From Sphingomonas echinoides ATCC 14820 (lineage in GTDB: Bacteria > Pseudomonadota > Alphaproteobacteria > Sphingomonadales > Sphingomonadaceae), in assembly GCF_000241465.1 (NCBI RefSeq), contig NZ_JH584235.1, positions 3,825,808 to 3,889,807 of the forward strand: a DNA stretch of 64,000 nucleotides, in the 5' to 3' direction. The translations under genes were made by a program, and so were the position numbers. This document shows positions 9,446 through 20,600 of the stretch, in pieces. Positions within the stretch are counted from its first letter, which is position 1. Each line of letters opens with the position of its first letter. Under the pieces are notes generated by a model. The model searched no databases. It was not told the DNA's origin and was given only the letters and a program-made list of their open reading frames with translations.

Positions 9446-9828
9446 TCATGCAAGATTGTCCGTCGGGAAGCGGACGAAGGTGAGTAGCGAAGTAAAAAAC
9501 AAGATCGGTAGTCCCAAGTAAAAACCGAACACAACAAGGCCAACGACAGGACCTTCGGTAGGCTCGGGGAACAGCAACGTCGAGCCTGCGGTCAGGCACG
9601 CGCTAATCAGCGCTATCCACGGCACGGAGCGTACGAACCGGAGTTTTGCGGAGGGCTGTTTTGGTAAAGCAAAGCGCAGTGCCACTGAAAACGCCAGAAT
9701 GTACAGGAGCTTCACGATGTCCGAGGCAAACGCGTTGTTCGAGCCCAGCATCCAAAGTCCTAAAACCAACACGATCAGCCCGACCATCGCAATCTGACGG
9801 CTTTGGTCGAACGATTTGTTGGTAACCG

Positions 9829-9832
<4 letters not shown>
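9446..9832 (-). CDS. small four-helix membrane protein of unknown function
   Basis: The 128-residue product is mostly hydrophobic, with about four predicted membrane segments (roughly 15-30, 38-55, 68-88, 95-118). It has no motif I recognise. The ATG overlaps the trpB stop by four bases (ATGA at 9829-9832), so it is coupled to trpB. Its base composition looks less GC-rich than its neighbours, which may mean later acquisition. A role in tryptophan transport or export would be speculative. Confidence 0.65.
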
Positions 9833-11058
<1,226 letters not shown>

Positions 11059-11096
11059 AGCGGTGCCGTTTAGCAGGTGTAGAGCGCCAGCCAACC

Positions 11097-11183
11097 CCGT
11101 TCGCCCTGAGCTTGTCGAAGGGCCGCACGAAATCTGGCGGGCTGGGCGGCGACGCAGTGCTTCGACAGGCTCAGCACGAACGG
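11097..11183. repeat. REP-like inverted repeat, copy 1 (trpF-trpB spacer)
   Basis: Two 24-base arms (11097-11120 and 11160-11183) begin CCGTTCG and end TGTCGAAG on the inverse strand. They match at 21 of 24 positions, with a 39-base spacer. The same arms recur at 20950-21039. It would form a long hairpin in the trp transcript between trpF and trpB. Confidence 0.85.
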
Positions 11184-11185
11184 AA

Positions 11186-11821
11186 TCAGAGGTCGCGCAC
11201 GACCTCCAGAAACGCGCGGATCTTGGTTGCGTCCTTGATTCCGGGCGCGCTTTCCACGCCGGAGGAGACATCGACCAGCGTCGCCCTGGTCACCGCCACC
11301 GCCTCGGCGACGTTGAGCGGATCAAGCCCGCCCGATAGTGCCCAGGGCAGCGGATGGCGGAAGCCGTCGAGCAAATGCCAGTCGAAGCGCACGCCCATGC
11401 CACCCGGCAGTGCCGCGCCGGGCGGGGTCTTGGCGTCGTACAGGATGCGATCGGCGACGCCGCCAAAGGTCTCGGCCAGCGCAAGATCGGCGCGGGTGCG
11501 CACGGCGACTGCCGCCCAGATCGCCAGGCCGCTGCGCGCCTTGATCGCGGCGGCGCGGGCCGGGGGCGTGTCGTGCAATTGCAGCACCTCGAGCTGACCG
11601 GCGGCAATCGCCTGCTCCACCAGCGCATCGTCGGGGTTCACCATCACGCCGACGCGCGCGACATGGCCGGGCACGCGCGCCGCCAGTTGCGCCGCGCGGT
11701 CGCGCGAGAGGTTGCGCGGGGAGGGCGCGAAGAACACGAAGCCGACATGGCTCGCCCCACCGGCAATCGCGGCGTCGAGCGTTTCGGGCGTCGATAGCCC
11801 GCAAATCTTGGCAGTGGTCAT
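11186..11821 (-). CDS. trpF: phosphoribosylanthranilate isomerase
   Basis: This is a 211-residue TIM barrel with the catalytic Cys7 in AKICGL and the general-acid Asp in LYDAKTPPG (about residue 129). It performs the Amadori isomerisation of N-(5'-phosphoribosyl)anthranilate in tryptophan synthesis. The ATG at 11821 gives the standard family start (MTTAKICG). It lies between pyrF and trpB in the typical alphaproteobacterial order. Confidence 0.95.
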   Translation of the reverse strand: MTTAKICGLSTPETLDAAIAGGASHVGFVFFAPSPRNLSRDRAAQLAARVPGHVARVGVMVNPDDALVEQAIAAGQLEVLQLHDTPPARAAAIKARSGLAIWAAVAVRTRADLALAETFGGVADRILYDAKTPPGAALPGGMGVRFDWHLLDGFRHPLPWALSGGLDPLNVAEAVAVTRATLVDVSSGVESAPGIKDATKIRAFLEVVRDL

Positions 11822-11864
11822 TATGCGTCCTTGGTGCCCCGGCGGTGTCGCGGGGCGGGCGTGC

Positions 11865-12539
11865 TTACAGCGTCCCGGCAATCTCGCGTGCGGCCAGATC
11901 GGGGTCTTCGGCCTGGGTGATCGGGCGGCCGATGACGAGGATCGACGCCCCGGCATTCACGGCAGCACGCGGGGTGACGACGCGCTTCTGGTCGCCGACG
12001 ACGCCGCCTGCCGGGCGCACGCCCGGAACGACGAAGAAGCCCTTGGGCCACAGCTTATGCGCGGCGGCGACTTCCTCGCCCGAGCAGACCACGCCGTCGA
12101 CGCCGGCATCGCGCGCCAGCTCGGTCAGCCGCAGCACTTGTTCGTGCGGGTCGCCCGAACAGCCGATCGATTTGAGGTCGGCCCCGTCGAGGCTGGTCAG
12201 CGTCGTCACCGCGACCACCTTGGTGCCGAGCGGGGCGGCTGCCTTGGCATCCTCCAGCATCGCGCGCCCCCCGGCGGCGTGGACGGTCAGGATCGCCGGG
12301 TCCAGCCCGCGCAAAGCCATGATCGCCTTGGCGACGGTGTTGGGAATGTCGTGCAGCTTGAGGTCGAGGAAGATCGGCAAGCCGAGCTCGGCCATGTCGC
12401 GCACGCCGCTGCGGCCATTGGCCATGAAGAATTCGAGGCCGAGCTTGATGCCGCCGACATGGTGGCGGACCTTGCTGGCGAGCGCGCGCGCTTTGTCCAG
12501 CTCGGGCGTATCGAGCGCGACGAACAGGCGGTTGCTCAT
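11865..12539 (-). CDS. pyrF: orotidine 5'-phosphate decarboxylase
   Basis: The 224-residue product has the catalytic Lys/Asp array in LDLKLHDIPNT (about 58-68) and a C-terminal phosphate loop (GRPIT). It decarboxylates OMP to UMP, the last step of de novo pyrimidine synthesis. The ATG at 12539 gives the family start MSNRLFVALD and overlaps the lapA-like stop by four bases. Longer frames upstream are shadows of the neighbour. Confidence 0.96.
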   Translation of the reverse strand: MSNRLFVALDTPELDKARALASKVRHHVGGIKLGLEFFMANGRSGVRDMAELGLPIFLDLKLHDIPNTVAKAIMALRGLDPAILTVHAAGGRAMLEDAKAAAPLGTKVVAVTTLTSLDGADLKSIGCSGDPHEQVLRLTELARDAGVDGVVCSGEEVAAAHKLWPKGFFVVPGVRPAGGVVGDQKRVVTPRAAVNAGASILVIGRPITQAEDPDLAAREIAGTL

Positions 12540-12859
12540 GCGGCGTGCTCCGAGGCGGGGGCCTCGACCGGGTCGGGCGATTGCGCTGCGGCAGGCGGCG
12601 GGGCCATCGCCGCGCGCAGGTCGGCGAGCGTGCGCTCGGCGGTAGCGAGGCGATTGCGCAAGCGCCAGCGCAGCGTCGAATGCCAGGCGAGCGTCGGCAG
12701 CAGCCCGGCGAGGAAGGTCAGCAACAGCAGCAGCGGCAAATTGATCAGCGCCTCCACCCCGCCCCACAATTTGAGGGTCACGCTGGTCCAGTTTTCCAGC
12801 GTGAAGATCGCCGCGATGAAGGCGATGAGGCACCAGAAGAGGATTTTCAGAAATTGCAT
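12536..12859 (-). CDS. LapA-domain inner-membrane protein
   Basis: The 107-residue protein has two N-terminal hydrophobic segments (about 3-20 and 38-58) separated by ENWTSVTLKLWGG, as in LapA/YciS-type proteins. A cytoplasmic coiled region and an Ala/Pro-rich end follow. Relatives assist lipopolysaccharide assembly control in enterobacteria; here the role is unproven. It is the first gene of the run lapA-pyrF-trpFBA-accD-folC and couples to pyrF by an ATGA overlap. Confidence 0.8.
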   Translation of the reverse strand: MQFLKILFWCLIAFIAAIFTLENWTSVTLKLWGGVEALINLPLLLLLTFLAGLLPTLAWHSTLRWRLRNRLATAERTLADLRAAMAPPPAAAQSPDPVEAPASEHAA

Positions 12860-12914
12860 AGGCGAAGGTTAGTGCGAACGCGTCACGATTGCCAGCCTGC
12901 TTGGTGCGTCCTTT

Positions 12915-13082
12915 CCTCCCCTCCCTGGAAGAGCGTTGGGTGAATAGCGCCCCGCGCTGTTCAGGTCATGCTGGGGGCATGACCGACCCAACGCTGGGCA
13001 GGGGGTGGGTCGGCTGATGGTGAGGGGTGCGCTCGAATTACGGGCCAACCCACCCCCAACCCCTCCCTTCCAGGGAGGGGAG
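12915..13082. repeat. nested inverted-repeat element upstream of the lapA-trp operon
   Basis: The outer 16-bp arms are 12916-12931 and 13067-13082 (perfect). Inside are AGCGTTGGGT (12932-12941) with ACCCAACGCT (12986-12995), enclosing GGTCATGC (12964-12971)/GCATGACC (12977-12984), and GGGGGTGGGT (13001-13010)/ACCCACCCCC (13048-13057). The total is about 168 bp without coding potential. The structure resembles a MITE-like or structured-RNA element and occupies the space where the operon promoter is expected. Confidence 0.75.
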
Positions 13083-13090
13083 ACGTGCCC

Positions 13091-15388
13091 TTACCCGATT
13101 TCGCGGCGCAGCGTTTCAAACAGGCTCGGCACGGCGGTCAGCTTGGGTTCCTCCTCGTCGAGGATGGCGAGGAACAGCGCGCGTTTGATCGCGGCGGTGC
13201 GGCCGGGCTTGAGCGTGCGCGCGGGGTCGAGCGCCGACAGCACGATGTCGATCAGGCGTTCCGCCCCGTGGAGGCGCCCCCACAGATAGTCATTCTCGCG
13301 GTACGCGCGGCTGAAGAACGCACCGAAACTGTTGAGCTGAATGCCCTTCAGCGTCGCCTCGGCGCCACCGCTGCGGATGCCGGTGGCGTCGTCGGGGCAA
13401 ATCCGGTCGACCTTGATCGGGTCGAACTCGTCGAGCCCTTCGCCTTGCAGCAGCGGCAGCGTGGCGACGTCGAAATAGGGAAAGCCCAGATAGCTCAGCA
13501 GGATCGGCCGCTTGATCTCGCGCGCCAGCCCCGCAAAAGCGGTGGCGAGGCGTTCCTCTGTGCGCAGGTCGAGCGCGGTCAAGTCCATCGCCGCACCCAG
13601 CTTGTCGAGCAACGGCCCGGCATCGCCGCGCAGCAGCCGCACCTCCTTGCGCAACCCCACATAGCGGTCGGTGCGCTTGCATTCGAGATAGTCGGCGAGG
13701 CTCATATAGATCGCCTCGCGGATCGGATCGAGTTCGGCGTCTGGCTGATCGCCTTCGAGATCGGTGATGCGCCGTGCGAGCAGCCGCAGGCGGCGCAGGC
13801 GGAAGCCGAGATCGAAGGTGCGCAGAAAGGCGATCGTGGTCGCGCTCGCCCCGCCCGAAAAGCTCGGCTGCATGTCGTCGAAACCGCGCGCACTGACGGC
13901 TTCGGCGATGTGGCGACGAATGCCGCGCCAGCGCTGCGGGCCGGGCTCGCCGCCGGCGTGATGCAGCAAGTCGGTAATCGTCTCGACCACGCCGTTGATC
14001 TTAAGGTGGCCATAAGCGGCATAGCCATAGCCTGCGCTCTTGGCGGCGGCGGTCTGCGCGCGCTGCCGCCATGCCGCGAGCCGGGCCGGGGTCGGCGAAT
14101 CGAGGAACAGCGTGTAGCCGAACAGCGCCTCGACTTGCTTTTCCACCTCGGGCCGGATCGCCGAGATGATTGCGCGCATCCGCTCGATCCGGCCTGAGCG
14201 TTCGGCGATTTCCTCGAGATTGTCGCGAATCGGCTGTTGGCGCGGCAGCTCCGAAATCGCGCCGATGATCGTCTGGAAAAAGCCGGGTGCCCCCGCCTTG
14301 GTCGATCCAAAACCGAAGCCGCCGCGCGGGTGCGGGTCGATATAGACGAAGCGCCGGTCGACCTGCCGCCGCGCCGGGCGCTCGCGCAGCGCCTCGATCG
14401 CGGGACGGAACGGCGCATTGTTGAGCACCGAGCCATCGATCAGCACGGCATTGTCGGCGGCATTGGCGGCAGCCTGGCGCGGCAGGATGCGTTGCAGGAA
14501 AGCGGCGCGATTGATCCACGGCACTTTGCGCGCCTCCAGCACGCGATCGAGTTCGCCGACCATGAAGGGCGGGAAGGCCCCCGGAAAGCTGGAGGTCGCG
14601 CGCGCCGCGAAGGCGAGTTCGGCGGGGTGCGCCAGCGTTTCCGACGCCATGCCGTGGTCGGTGAAGGGCACGACCACGCGGTGTTCGGTCTCGAGCACTT
14701 CGGGTGGCGAGTTGAGCCGCAGCCGCTCGGGATGGCCGCGAAAATCGGTGACGGTGACGAACAGGTCGAGCGGCTGGCCATCGGGCAGCAGGCGCGGTTC
14801 GCGTGGTGCGGCGGCCATCGCGTCGAGCGCATCGAGGATCAGCCCGGTAAAGCGCTCCCCGCCAAAGGGCGGCTCGAACCAGCGCGAGCGCACGAAATGC
14901 GACAGCTTGGCGCGGACTTCGTCGCGGGCAGCGGGCTCGACCGTTGCGTCGATGCCATCGACGCTGCGCCGCGCCGCCATCCATGCCAGCGGCAGCGCCC
15001 AGATCTTGGTCATCGGATGGGCAGGGGCCTGCTTTTCATCGACCAAGGCCTCGATATCGGCGGAATCGAGCCACAAGTCGGTCAACGGTTCGAGGCTCTG
15101 CCCGGCGCTGATCGCTTGCGCCAGGAACACGCCGTTGATGCCGCCCGCGCTTGCCCCGGCGATGATGTCGATCAGCACGCGCAGCCGCAGCCCGGTCTCG
15201 GCCTCGATTTCCTCCAGCAGCGTGCGATACACACCCTCGCTGCCGCCGACGGGCGCGGTTGCGGCGTGGAAACCGTGGCTGGCGCGCGCTAGCCGCCAGA
15301 TTTCCTTGGTGATGCCGTGCATGTACACCGCCAGGCTGATCCCGCCATAGCAGACGAGCGCGAGGCGGAGTTCCTTTTCACGCATCAC
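13091..15388 (-). CDS. patatin-like phospholipase family protein (long, DUF3376-type)
   Basis: This 765-residue protein has a patatin hydrolase domain at the N-terminus. The oxyanion region is CYGGISLAVYMHG (13-25), the nucleophile Ser80 lies in GASAGG, and Asp318 of the catalytic dyad lies in IDGSVLNNAP. The long C-terminal half matches the patatin-related group with a helical DUF3376-like part. No signal peptide is seen, so it is probably cytoplasmic or peripheral. Members hydrolyse acyl esters of lipids; the substrate is unknown. The gene for an EEP-fold protein overlaps its start by four bases, implying joint action. Confidence 0.85.
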   Translation of the reverse strand: MMREKELRLALVCYGGISLAVYMHGITKEIWRLARASHGFHAATAPVGGSEGVYRTLLEEIEAETGLRLRVLIDIIAGASAGGINGVFLAQAISAGQSLEPLTDLWLDSADIEALVDEKQAPAHPMTKIWALPLAWMAARRSVDGIDATVEPAARDEVRAKLSHFVRSRWFEPPFGGERFTGLILDALDAMAAAPREPRLLPDGQPLDLFVTVTDFRGHPERLRLNSPPEVLETEHRVVVPFTDHGMASETLAHPAELAFAARATSSFPGAFPPFMVGELDRVLEARKVPWINRAAFLQRILPRQAAANAADNAVLIDGSVLNNAPFRPAIEALRERPARRQVDRRFVYIDPHPRGGFGFGSTKAGAPGFFQTIIGAISELPRQQPIRDNLEEIAERSGRIERMRAIISAIRPEVEKQVEALFGYTLFLDSPTPARLAAWRQRAQTAAAKSAGYGYAAYGHLKINGVVETITDLLHHAGGEPGPQRWRGIRRHIAEAVSARGFDDMQPSFSGGASATTIAFLRTFDLGFRLRRLRLLARRITDLEGDQPDAELDPIREAIYMSLADYLECKRTDRYVGLRKEVRLLRGDAGPLLDKLGAAMDLTALDLRTEERLATAFAGLAREIKRPILLSYLGFPYFDVATLPLLQGEGLDEFDPIKVDRICPDDATGIRSGGAEATLKGIQLNSFGAFFSRAYRENDYLWGRLHGAERLIDIVLSALDPARTLKPGRTAAIKRALFLAILDEEEPKLTAVPSLFETLRREIG

Positions 15389-16077
15389 AGCGGCTCCAGT
15401 ATCGCCCAGATCGGCAGATGATCCGACGCGCGCCGCGCCAGCGCGCTGTCATGCACGCCGCAACCGAGCACGCGAAAGCCGCGCGTCATGATCCGGTCGA
15501 GCCGCCCGACCGGGCGGCGCGCATGGAAGCTGGGGCCGGTCGGCACGCTGGGATAGTCGCGTCCGAAATCGTGCAGGCAGCCGCCGCGTGCGGTCCATTC
15601 GTTGAGGTCGCCCATCAGCACCGTCGGCAGCGGGGCGGGGCAGGCGTCGATATGCGCGAGGATGGCGCGCGCCTGCCGCCTGCGCCACAGGCCCGACAGA
15701 TCGAGGTGCATCCCCAGCACGCGGATCGCGTGGTGGCCGATAATCACATCCGCCCGGATTGCACCGCGCGGTTCGAGCGCGGGCAAATGTAGCGATGTGG
15801 CGGCGCGTATTTCGCTCCCCTTGCGCACCAGCATCGCATTGCCGTGCCACCCCATGCTGGCCCCGTCATGCCCGAAGGAGACGGCGTGCCACGGCGAATG
15901 GTCCTCGATCAACGCGTGCGGGATGACTTGTGCTTTGGTGCCGAAGCGGCGGTCGGCCTCTTGCAGCGCGATCACGTCGCCATCGATCTCGCGCAGCACA
16001 TCCAGGATGCGGCGCGGGTCGCGGCGGCGGTCCAGCCCGATGCCCTTGTGCATATTGTAGCTGACGACCTTGATCAT
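15385..16077 (-). CDS. endonuclease/exonuclease/phosphatase family protein
   Basis: The 230-residue product shows the EEP fold landmarks: SYNMHKG (6-12), a metal-binding Glu in ALQEADRR (about 41), GDLNEW, and the C-terminal SDHLPI. The family includes nucleases and phosphodiesterases acting on DNA, inositol phosphates or sphingomyelin. The pairing with a patatin lipase favours a lipid or phosphoester substrate, but this is inference. No signal peptide is visible. It is first in the two-gene unit, with an ATGA overlap. Confidence 0.83.
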   Translation of the reverse strand: MIKVVSYNMHKGIGLDRRRDPRRILDVLREIDGDVIALQEADRRFGTKAQVIPHALIEDHSPWHAVSFGHDGASMGWHGNAMLVRKGSEIRAATSLHLPALEPRGAIRADVIIGHHAIRVLGMHLDLSGLWRRRQARAILAHIDACPAPLPTVLMGDLNEWTARGGCLHDFGRDYPSVPTGPSFHARRPVGRLDRIMTRGFRVLGCGVHDSALARRASDHLPIWAILEPL

Positions 16078-16142
16078 CGCGCGCTCGCGCCGGATCGAGC
16101 GGCCACACGCGACCGCCGCCTGCAGCGGCAGGTCGCGGTGCC

Positions 16143-16180
16143 AAAACCGGGGTCGTTAAGAACGATCACCGACCCCGGTT
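16143..16180 (-). terminator. rho-independent terminator after the RND-1 operon
   Basis: A perfect 11-bp stem is formed by 16145-16155 and 16170-16180 around a 14-base loop. On the minus strand it is followed by TTTT. It starts about 30 bases after the stop of the outer membrane factor gene (16211). Confidence 0.75.
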
Positions 16181-16210
16181 AGGGATTTCGCACGCTTTGG
16201 GAAAGGGGGA

Positions 16211-17614
16211 CTAGCTGACCCGAGTCTGCCAGCCGCCGCCCAGTGCCCGAAACAGGTCGATTTGCGCATCGGCGATGCGCGCGTCGGCGGCGGCCACATC
16301 GGCATCGGCATCGGCGAAGGTGCGTTCGGCGTCGAGCACCTCGAGGAAATCGATCGTTCCTTCGCGCTGGCGGGCGCGGGTGATGCGCGCCGCCGTCTCG
16401 GCATTGTCGCGCGCCGATTGCAGTTGTGCACGGCGGTCGAGTTCGCGCGCATAGGTTGAGAGCGCGGTCTCGGTCTCCTCCAGCGCGCCGAGCACGCTGC
16501 CGTCAAAGCTGGCGAGCGCGCCGCGCGTTTCCGCTTGCGCGCCCGCGATCTTGGCGCGGGCGGCGGATTGATTGAGCGACCAGTTGAGCAACGGGCCGAC
16601 CAGCCAGCGCACCGGGCCGCCGGTGAACAGGTCACCGAGCGATGGCCCGGTCACTCCGCCCGATCCGCCGAGCGTGATATGCGGGTAGAGATCGGCGGTG
16701 GCCACGCCGATCCGCGCGGTGGAGGCGGCAAGGCGACGTTCGGCGGCGCGCACATCGGGGCGGCGCGCAATCAGACCGGCTCCGTCGCCGATCGGGATCG
16801 GCTGATCGAGCCGCGGTGTGGTGGTGCGGGCGCTTGCCGCTGCCGGCAGGTCCTGCGGGGTGCGACCCGTGAGCGTCGCTAGGCGGAATAGCGCCGCCTG
16901 CCGCTCGGCGACGATTGCGGGGACGAGCGCGGCGCGCTGATCGCGCAGCGTCGCGATGCGGACAGAGTCGAACTTGGTCGCCCGCCCGGCCTCGACGCGC
17001 TTGCCGGTCAGTTCGGCAGATTTGCTCAGCAAGGCGACAATGCGTTCGGCCACCGCCTGGCGTTCCGCAGCAGCGGCGGCGTCGACATAGGCGCGGGTGG
17101 TGGCCGCGACGATGGCCACGCGCACCGCATCGGCATCGGCGGCGGAAGCCGCGACATCGCCGCGCGCCGCCTCGATGTTACGCCGGACACGGCCAGCCAG
17201 ATCGACTTCATAGGAAACTTGGAGCCCGGTATCGAAAACCGCCGCCTCGCGGTTGCTGCCGGGCAGGCGCTGCGATTGCGGCAAGCGGCCATACGTGCCG
17301 CTCGCGCCTGCGGTCACTTGCGGCAAGCGGTCCGATCGCGCGCCGCGCAGCGACGCCTTGGCCGCATCGAGCCGCGCCACCGCGACGCGCAGATCGGTAT
17401 TGGCGGCAAGTGCATCGGCGACCAGCGCGTCGAGCGCCGGGTCGCGATACAGCCGCCACCAATTTTGATCGGCGGGCGTGGTGACGGTCGCCGCATTGGC
17501 GGTGACGAACGGCGCGGCAGCGCTGGGCGGCGTGACCGGTGCGACATAGTTAGGCCCGGCGGCGCAAGCGGAAAGCGCGAGCGCGGAGAGGCTGGTAAGC
17601 AAGGCGGCTTTCAT
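16211..17614 (-). CDS. NodT-family outer membrane efflux lipoprotein (RND-1)
   Basis: The 467-residue protein has a lipoprotein signal (MKAALLTSLSALALSACAAG, lipobox LSAC with Cys17) and two OEP repeats typical of TolC/OprM channels. It would form the outer membrane duct for the adjacent RND pump. It lies eight bases after the pump gene and ends the four-gene operon before a terminator. Its substrate follows the pump and is unknown. Confidence 0.92.
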   Translation of the reverse strand: MKAALLTSLSALALSACAAGPNYVAPVTPPSAAAPFVTANAATVTTPADQNWWRLYRDPALDALVADALAANTDLRVAVARLDAAKASLRGARSDRLPQVTAGASGTYGRLPQSQRLPGSNREAAVFDTGLQVSYEVDLAGRVRRNIEAARGDVAASAADADAVRVAIVAATTRAYVDAAAAAERQAVAERIVALLSKSAELTGKRVEAGRATKFDSVRIATLRDQRAALVPAIVAERQAALFRLATLTGRTPQDLPAAASARTTTPRLDQPIPIGDGAGLIARRPDVRAAERRLAASTARIGVATADLYPHITLGGSGGVTGPSLGDLFTGGPVRWLVGPLLNWSLNQSAARAKIAGAQAETRGALASFDGSVLGALEETETALSTYARELDRRAQLQSARDNAETAARITRARQREGTIDFLEVLDAERTFADADADVAAADARIADAQIDLFRALGGGWQTRVS

Positions 17615-17622
17615 GATCGTTC

Positions 17623-20600
17623 CTATTCGGCTGGCTGCAGCGCGGGCGCGGCAGCGGGGCCATGGCTCGCGGCGGGGGTGGCGGAGCGGCGTTCGAGCCG
17701 CTTCGCCAGCGCCCGCGCGACGACGTAGAAGGTGGGGGTGAAGAGCAGGCCGAAGCCGGTGACGCCGATCATGCCGAAGAACACCGCCGTGCCGAGCGCC
17801 TGGCGCAGTTCGGCACCGGCCCCCTCGGCAATCACCAGCGGCACCGCGCCCAGGATGAAGGCGAAGCTCGTCATCAGGATCGGGCGCAACCGGTCCCGCG
17901 CGGCGCGGACGGCCGCTTCGACCGGCGACAGGCCGTCTTGCTCCTCGGCCTGCTTGGCGAATTCGACCACGAGGATCGCATTCTTGGCGGCAAGCGCGAT
18001 CAGCACGACGAGGCCGATTTGCGTCAGCACATTATTGTCCATGCCGCGCAGGTTCACGCCGGTCATCGCCGCGAGCAGACACATCGGCACGATCAGGATG
18101 ATCGCGAGCGGCAGCGTCAGGCTCTCATATTGCGCGGCGAGCACGAGGAAGACGAACAGCACTGCCATGGCGAAGACGAGGCCCGCCGTGCTGCCGGCCG
18201 ATTTCTGCTGGAAGGCGATGCCGGTCCATTCATGCGCATATCCGGTGGGCAAGGCGCTATCGGCGAGCTTCTCCATCGCGACCAGCGACTGGCCCGAGGA
18301 CGAGCCCTTGGCGGTGTCGCCATCGACCTCGACCGCCGGGAACAGATTGTAGCGCACGACGCGATACGGCCCGGTCTTGTCGCGGAAGGTGGAGACCGAT
18401 CCGATCGGCACCATCTCGCCGGTGTTGGAGCGGGTCTTGAGGTTGGCGATGTCGGCGGTGGTGTTGCGGAACGGCGCATCGGCTTGCGCGGTGACGCGGT
18501 AGGTGCGCCCGAGCAGGTTGAAATCATTGACGAAGGCCGAGCCGAGATAGACTTGCAACGCCTCGAACACGCGCTCCGGGGGGACGCCGAGCATGTTCGC
18601 CTTGGTGCGATCGACATCGGCGAAGATGCGCGGGGTGGCGGTGTCGAAGAAGGTGTAGACTTGTGCCAGGCCCTTGGTCTGGTTGGCCTTGCCGATCAGG
18701 TCATAAGCGGTCTTGCCCATTTCGGGATAGCCGTGGCCGCCCTGGTCCTGCACCATCATGCGATAGCCACCGGCCGAGCCGATCCCCTGGATCAGCGGAG
18801 GCGGGACGATCAGCAGCCGCGCTTCGTTGATGTCGGCAGTGGCTTTCTGCGCCTCGGCCATGATCCCGGCGAAGGTGACGCCCAGTTTCTGGCGCTCCTC
18901 GAAGCTTTTGAGCGGGATATAGGCGGCGGCGCTGTTGGGGGCGAGCGTTTGCGACGGGCCGTCAAACCCGGCGAGCATCACCGCGCCCTTGACCCCGGCG
19001 AGCGGCAGGATGCGCTTGGCGACCTTTTGCATCACGGCGTCGGTACGCTCGACCGAGGAGCCGGGCGGTAGCTGGATGACGGTGAGGAAGTATCCCTGAT
19101 CCTGTGCGGGGACGAAGCCCGAGGGGGTGACGGTGAAGACGAAGGCGGTGAGCGCGATCAGCGCGCCGTACGCCAGCATCATCTTGCGCGGCGCGGTGAC
19201 GAGACGGTGGGTGAGAGTGCCATACGCCACGCTCATCCGCTCGAAGCTGCGGTTGAAGCGGTCACCCGCATTGCGGACGAAGCGCGTGATGCGGCCACCC
19301 GAATCCGCTGGCGCATGCGGCTTGAGCAGCATCGCCGCGAGTGCCGGCGACAGCGTGAGCGACAGCAGCAGCGAGATGATCGTCGCGGTCGAGATCGTCA
19401 CCGCGAACTGGCGGTAGAAGGCGCCCGAAAGCCCCGTGAGGAACACCGTCGGGATGAACACCGCGCACAGCACCAGCACGATCGCAACGAGCGCGCCGGA
19501 CACTTCGTCCATCGACTTGCGCGCTGCCTCCAATGGGGAAAGCCCGTGTTCGAGGTTGCGCTCGACATTCTCGACCACGACGATCGCGTCATCGACGACG
19601 ATGCCGATCGCGAGCACCAGCCCGAACAGCGAGAGGTTGTTGAGCGAATAGCAGACCGCCGCCAGCACCGCGAAGGTGCCGATCAGCGAGACCGGGATCG
19701 CCACGATCGGGATGATCGCTGCGCGCCATTTCTGGAGGAAGACGAGGATGACGAGGACGACGAGGATCATCGCCTCGATCAGCGTGTGCTTCACCGCGTC
19801 GATCGACTGGGCGATGAACTCGGTGGGGTTGTAGATAACGCGGTAGGCGAGGCCCTTGGGGAATTTCTTCGACATCGCCTCCATCTCGGCCGACACCGCT
19901 TGCGCGGCGGCGAGCGCGTTGGAGCCGGGACGCTGGAACACCGCGGCGATGACGGTCGGCTTGCCGCTGATATAGGTGTTCGCCCCATAATCCTGCGCGC
20001 CGAGCTCGACGCGGGCGACGTCGGATACCTTAACCTGGCGGCCGTCTTTGTCGGTGCGGATCACCACATCGGCGAATTGCTTGGGATCGGTCAGACGGCC
20101 CTGCGTTTCGACGTTGAGTTGGAAGGCGTTACCGGTCGCGTAAGGCGGTTGGCCGAGCGTGCCGGCGGCGACCTGAACGTTCTGCGCGCGCAAGGCGGCG
20201 ACGATTTCGCCTGCGGTCAGATCGAGCGCAGCGGCGCGGCCGGGATCGATCCAGATGCGCATCGAATAATCGCGCGCGCCGAACAATTGTACGTCGCCGA
20301 CGCCGTCGATGCGGCTGAGACGATCGCGCACCTGCGTCAGCGCGTAATTGGAGATGTAGCCGCGATCGAGCGAGCCGTCGGGCGAGACCAGGTTCACGAC
20401 CATCAGGAAGTCCGGGCTGGTCTTGCGCGTGACGACGCCCAGGCGTTGCACGTCCTCGGGCAGACGCGGCACCGCAACCGCGACGCGGTTCTGCACCAGC
20501 ACCTGTGCCGCATCGAGGTTGGTGCCGATCTTGAAGGTGACGGTGATCGTCAGCTTGCCGTCGCCGGTCGATTGCGACGACTGGTACAGCATGTTGTCGA

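Noticed and set aside
9390..9449. A 19-codon frame starting MTRPTADIPSLAQ overlapping the stop of the small membrane gene
   Set aside because: The ATGA overlap is suggestive, but the peptide is tiny and shows no motif. It might be a coupling peptide, but evidence is too thin.
11059..11271. N-terminal extension of TrpB through the REP-like repeat
   Set aside because: The extension is translated repeat sequence. The family start (MNAPNSFRTQ) fits at 11058.
12915..13082. CRISPR-like array
   Set aside because: The repeats are inverted, not regularly spaced direct repeats, and there are no cas genes.
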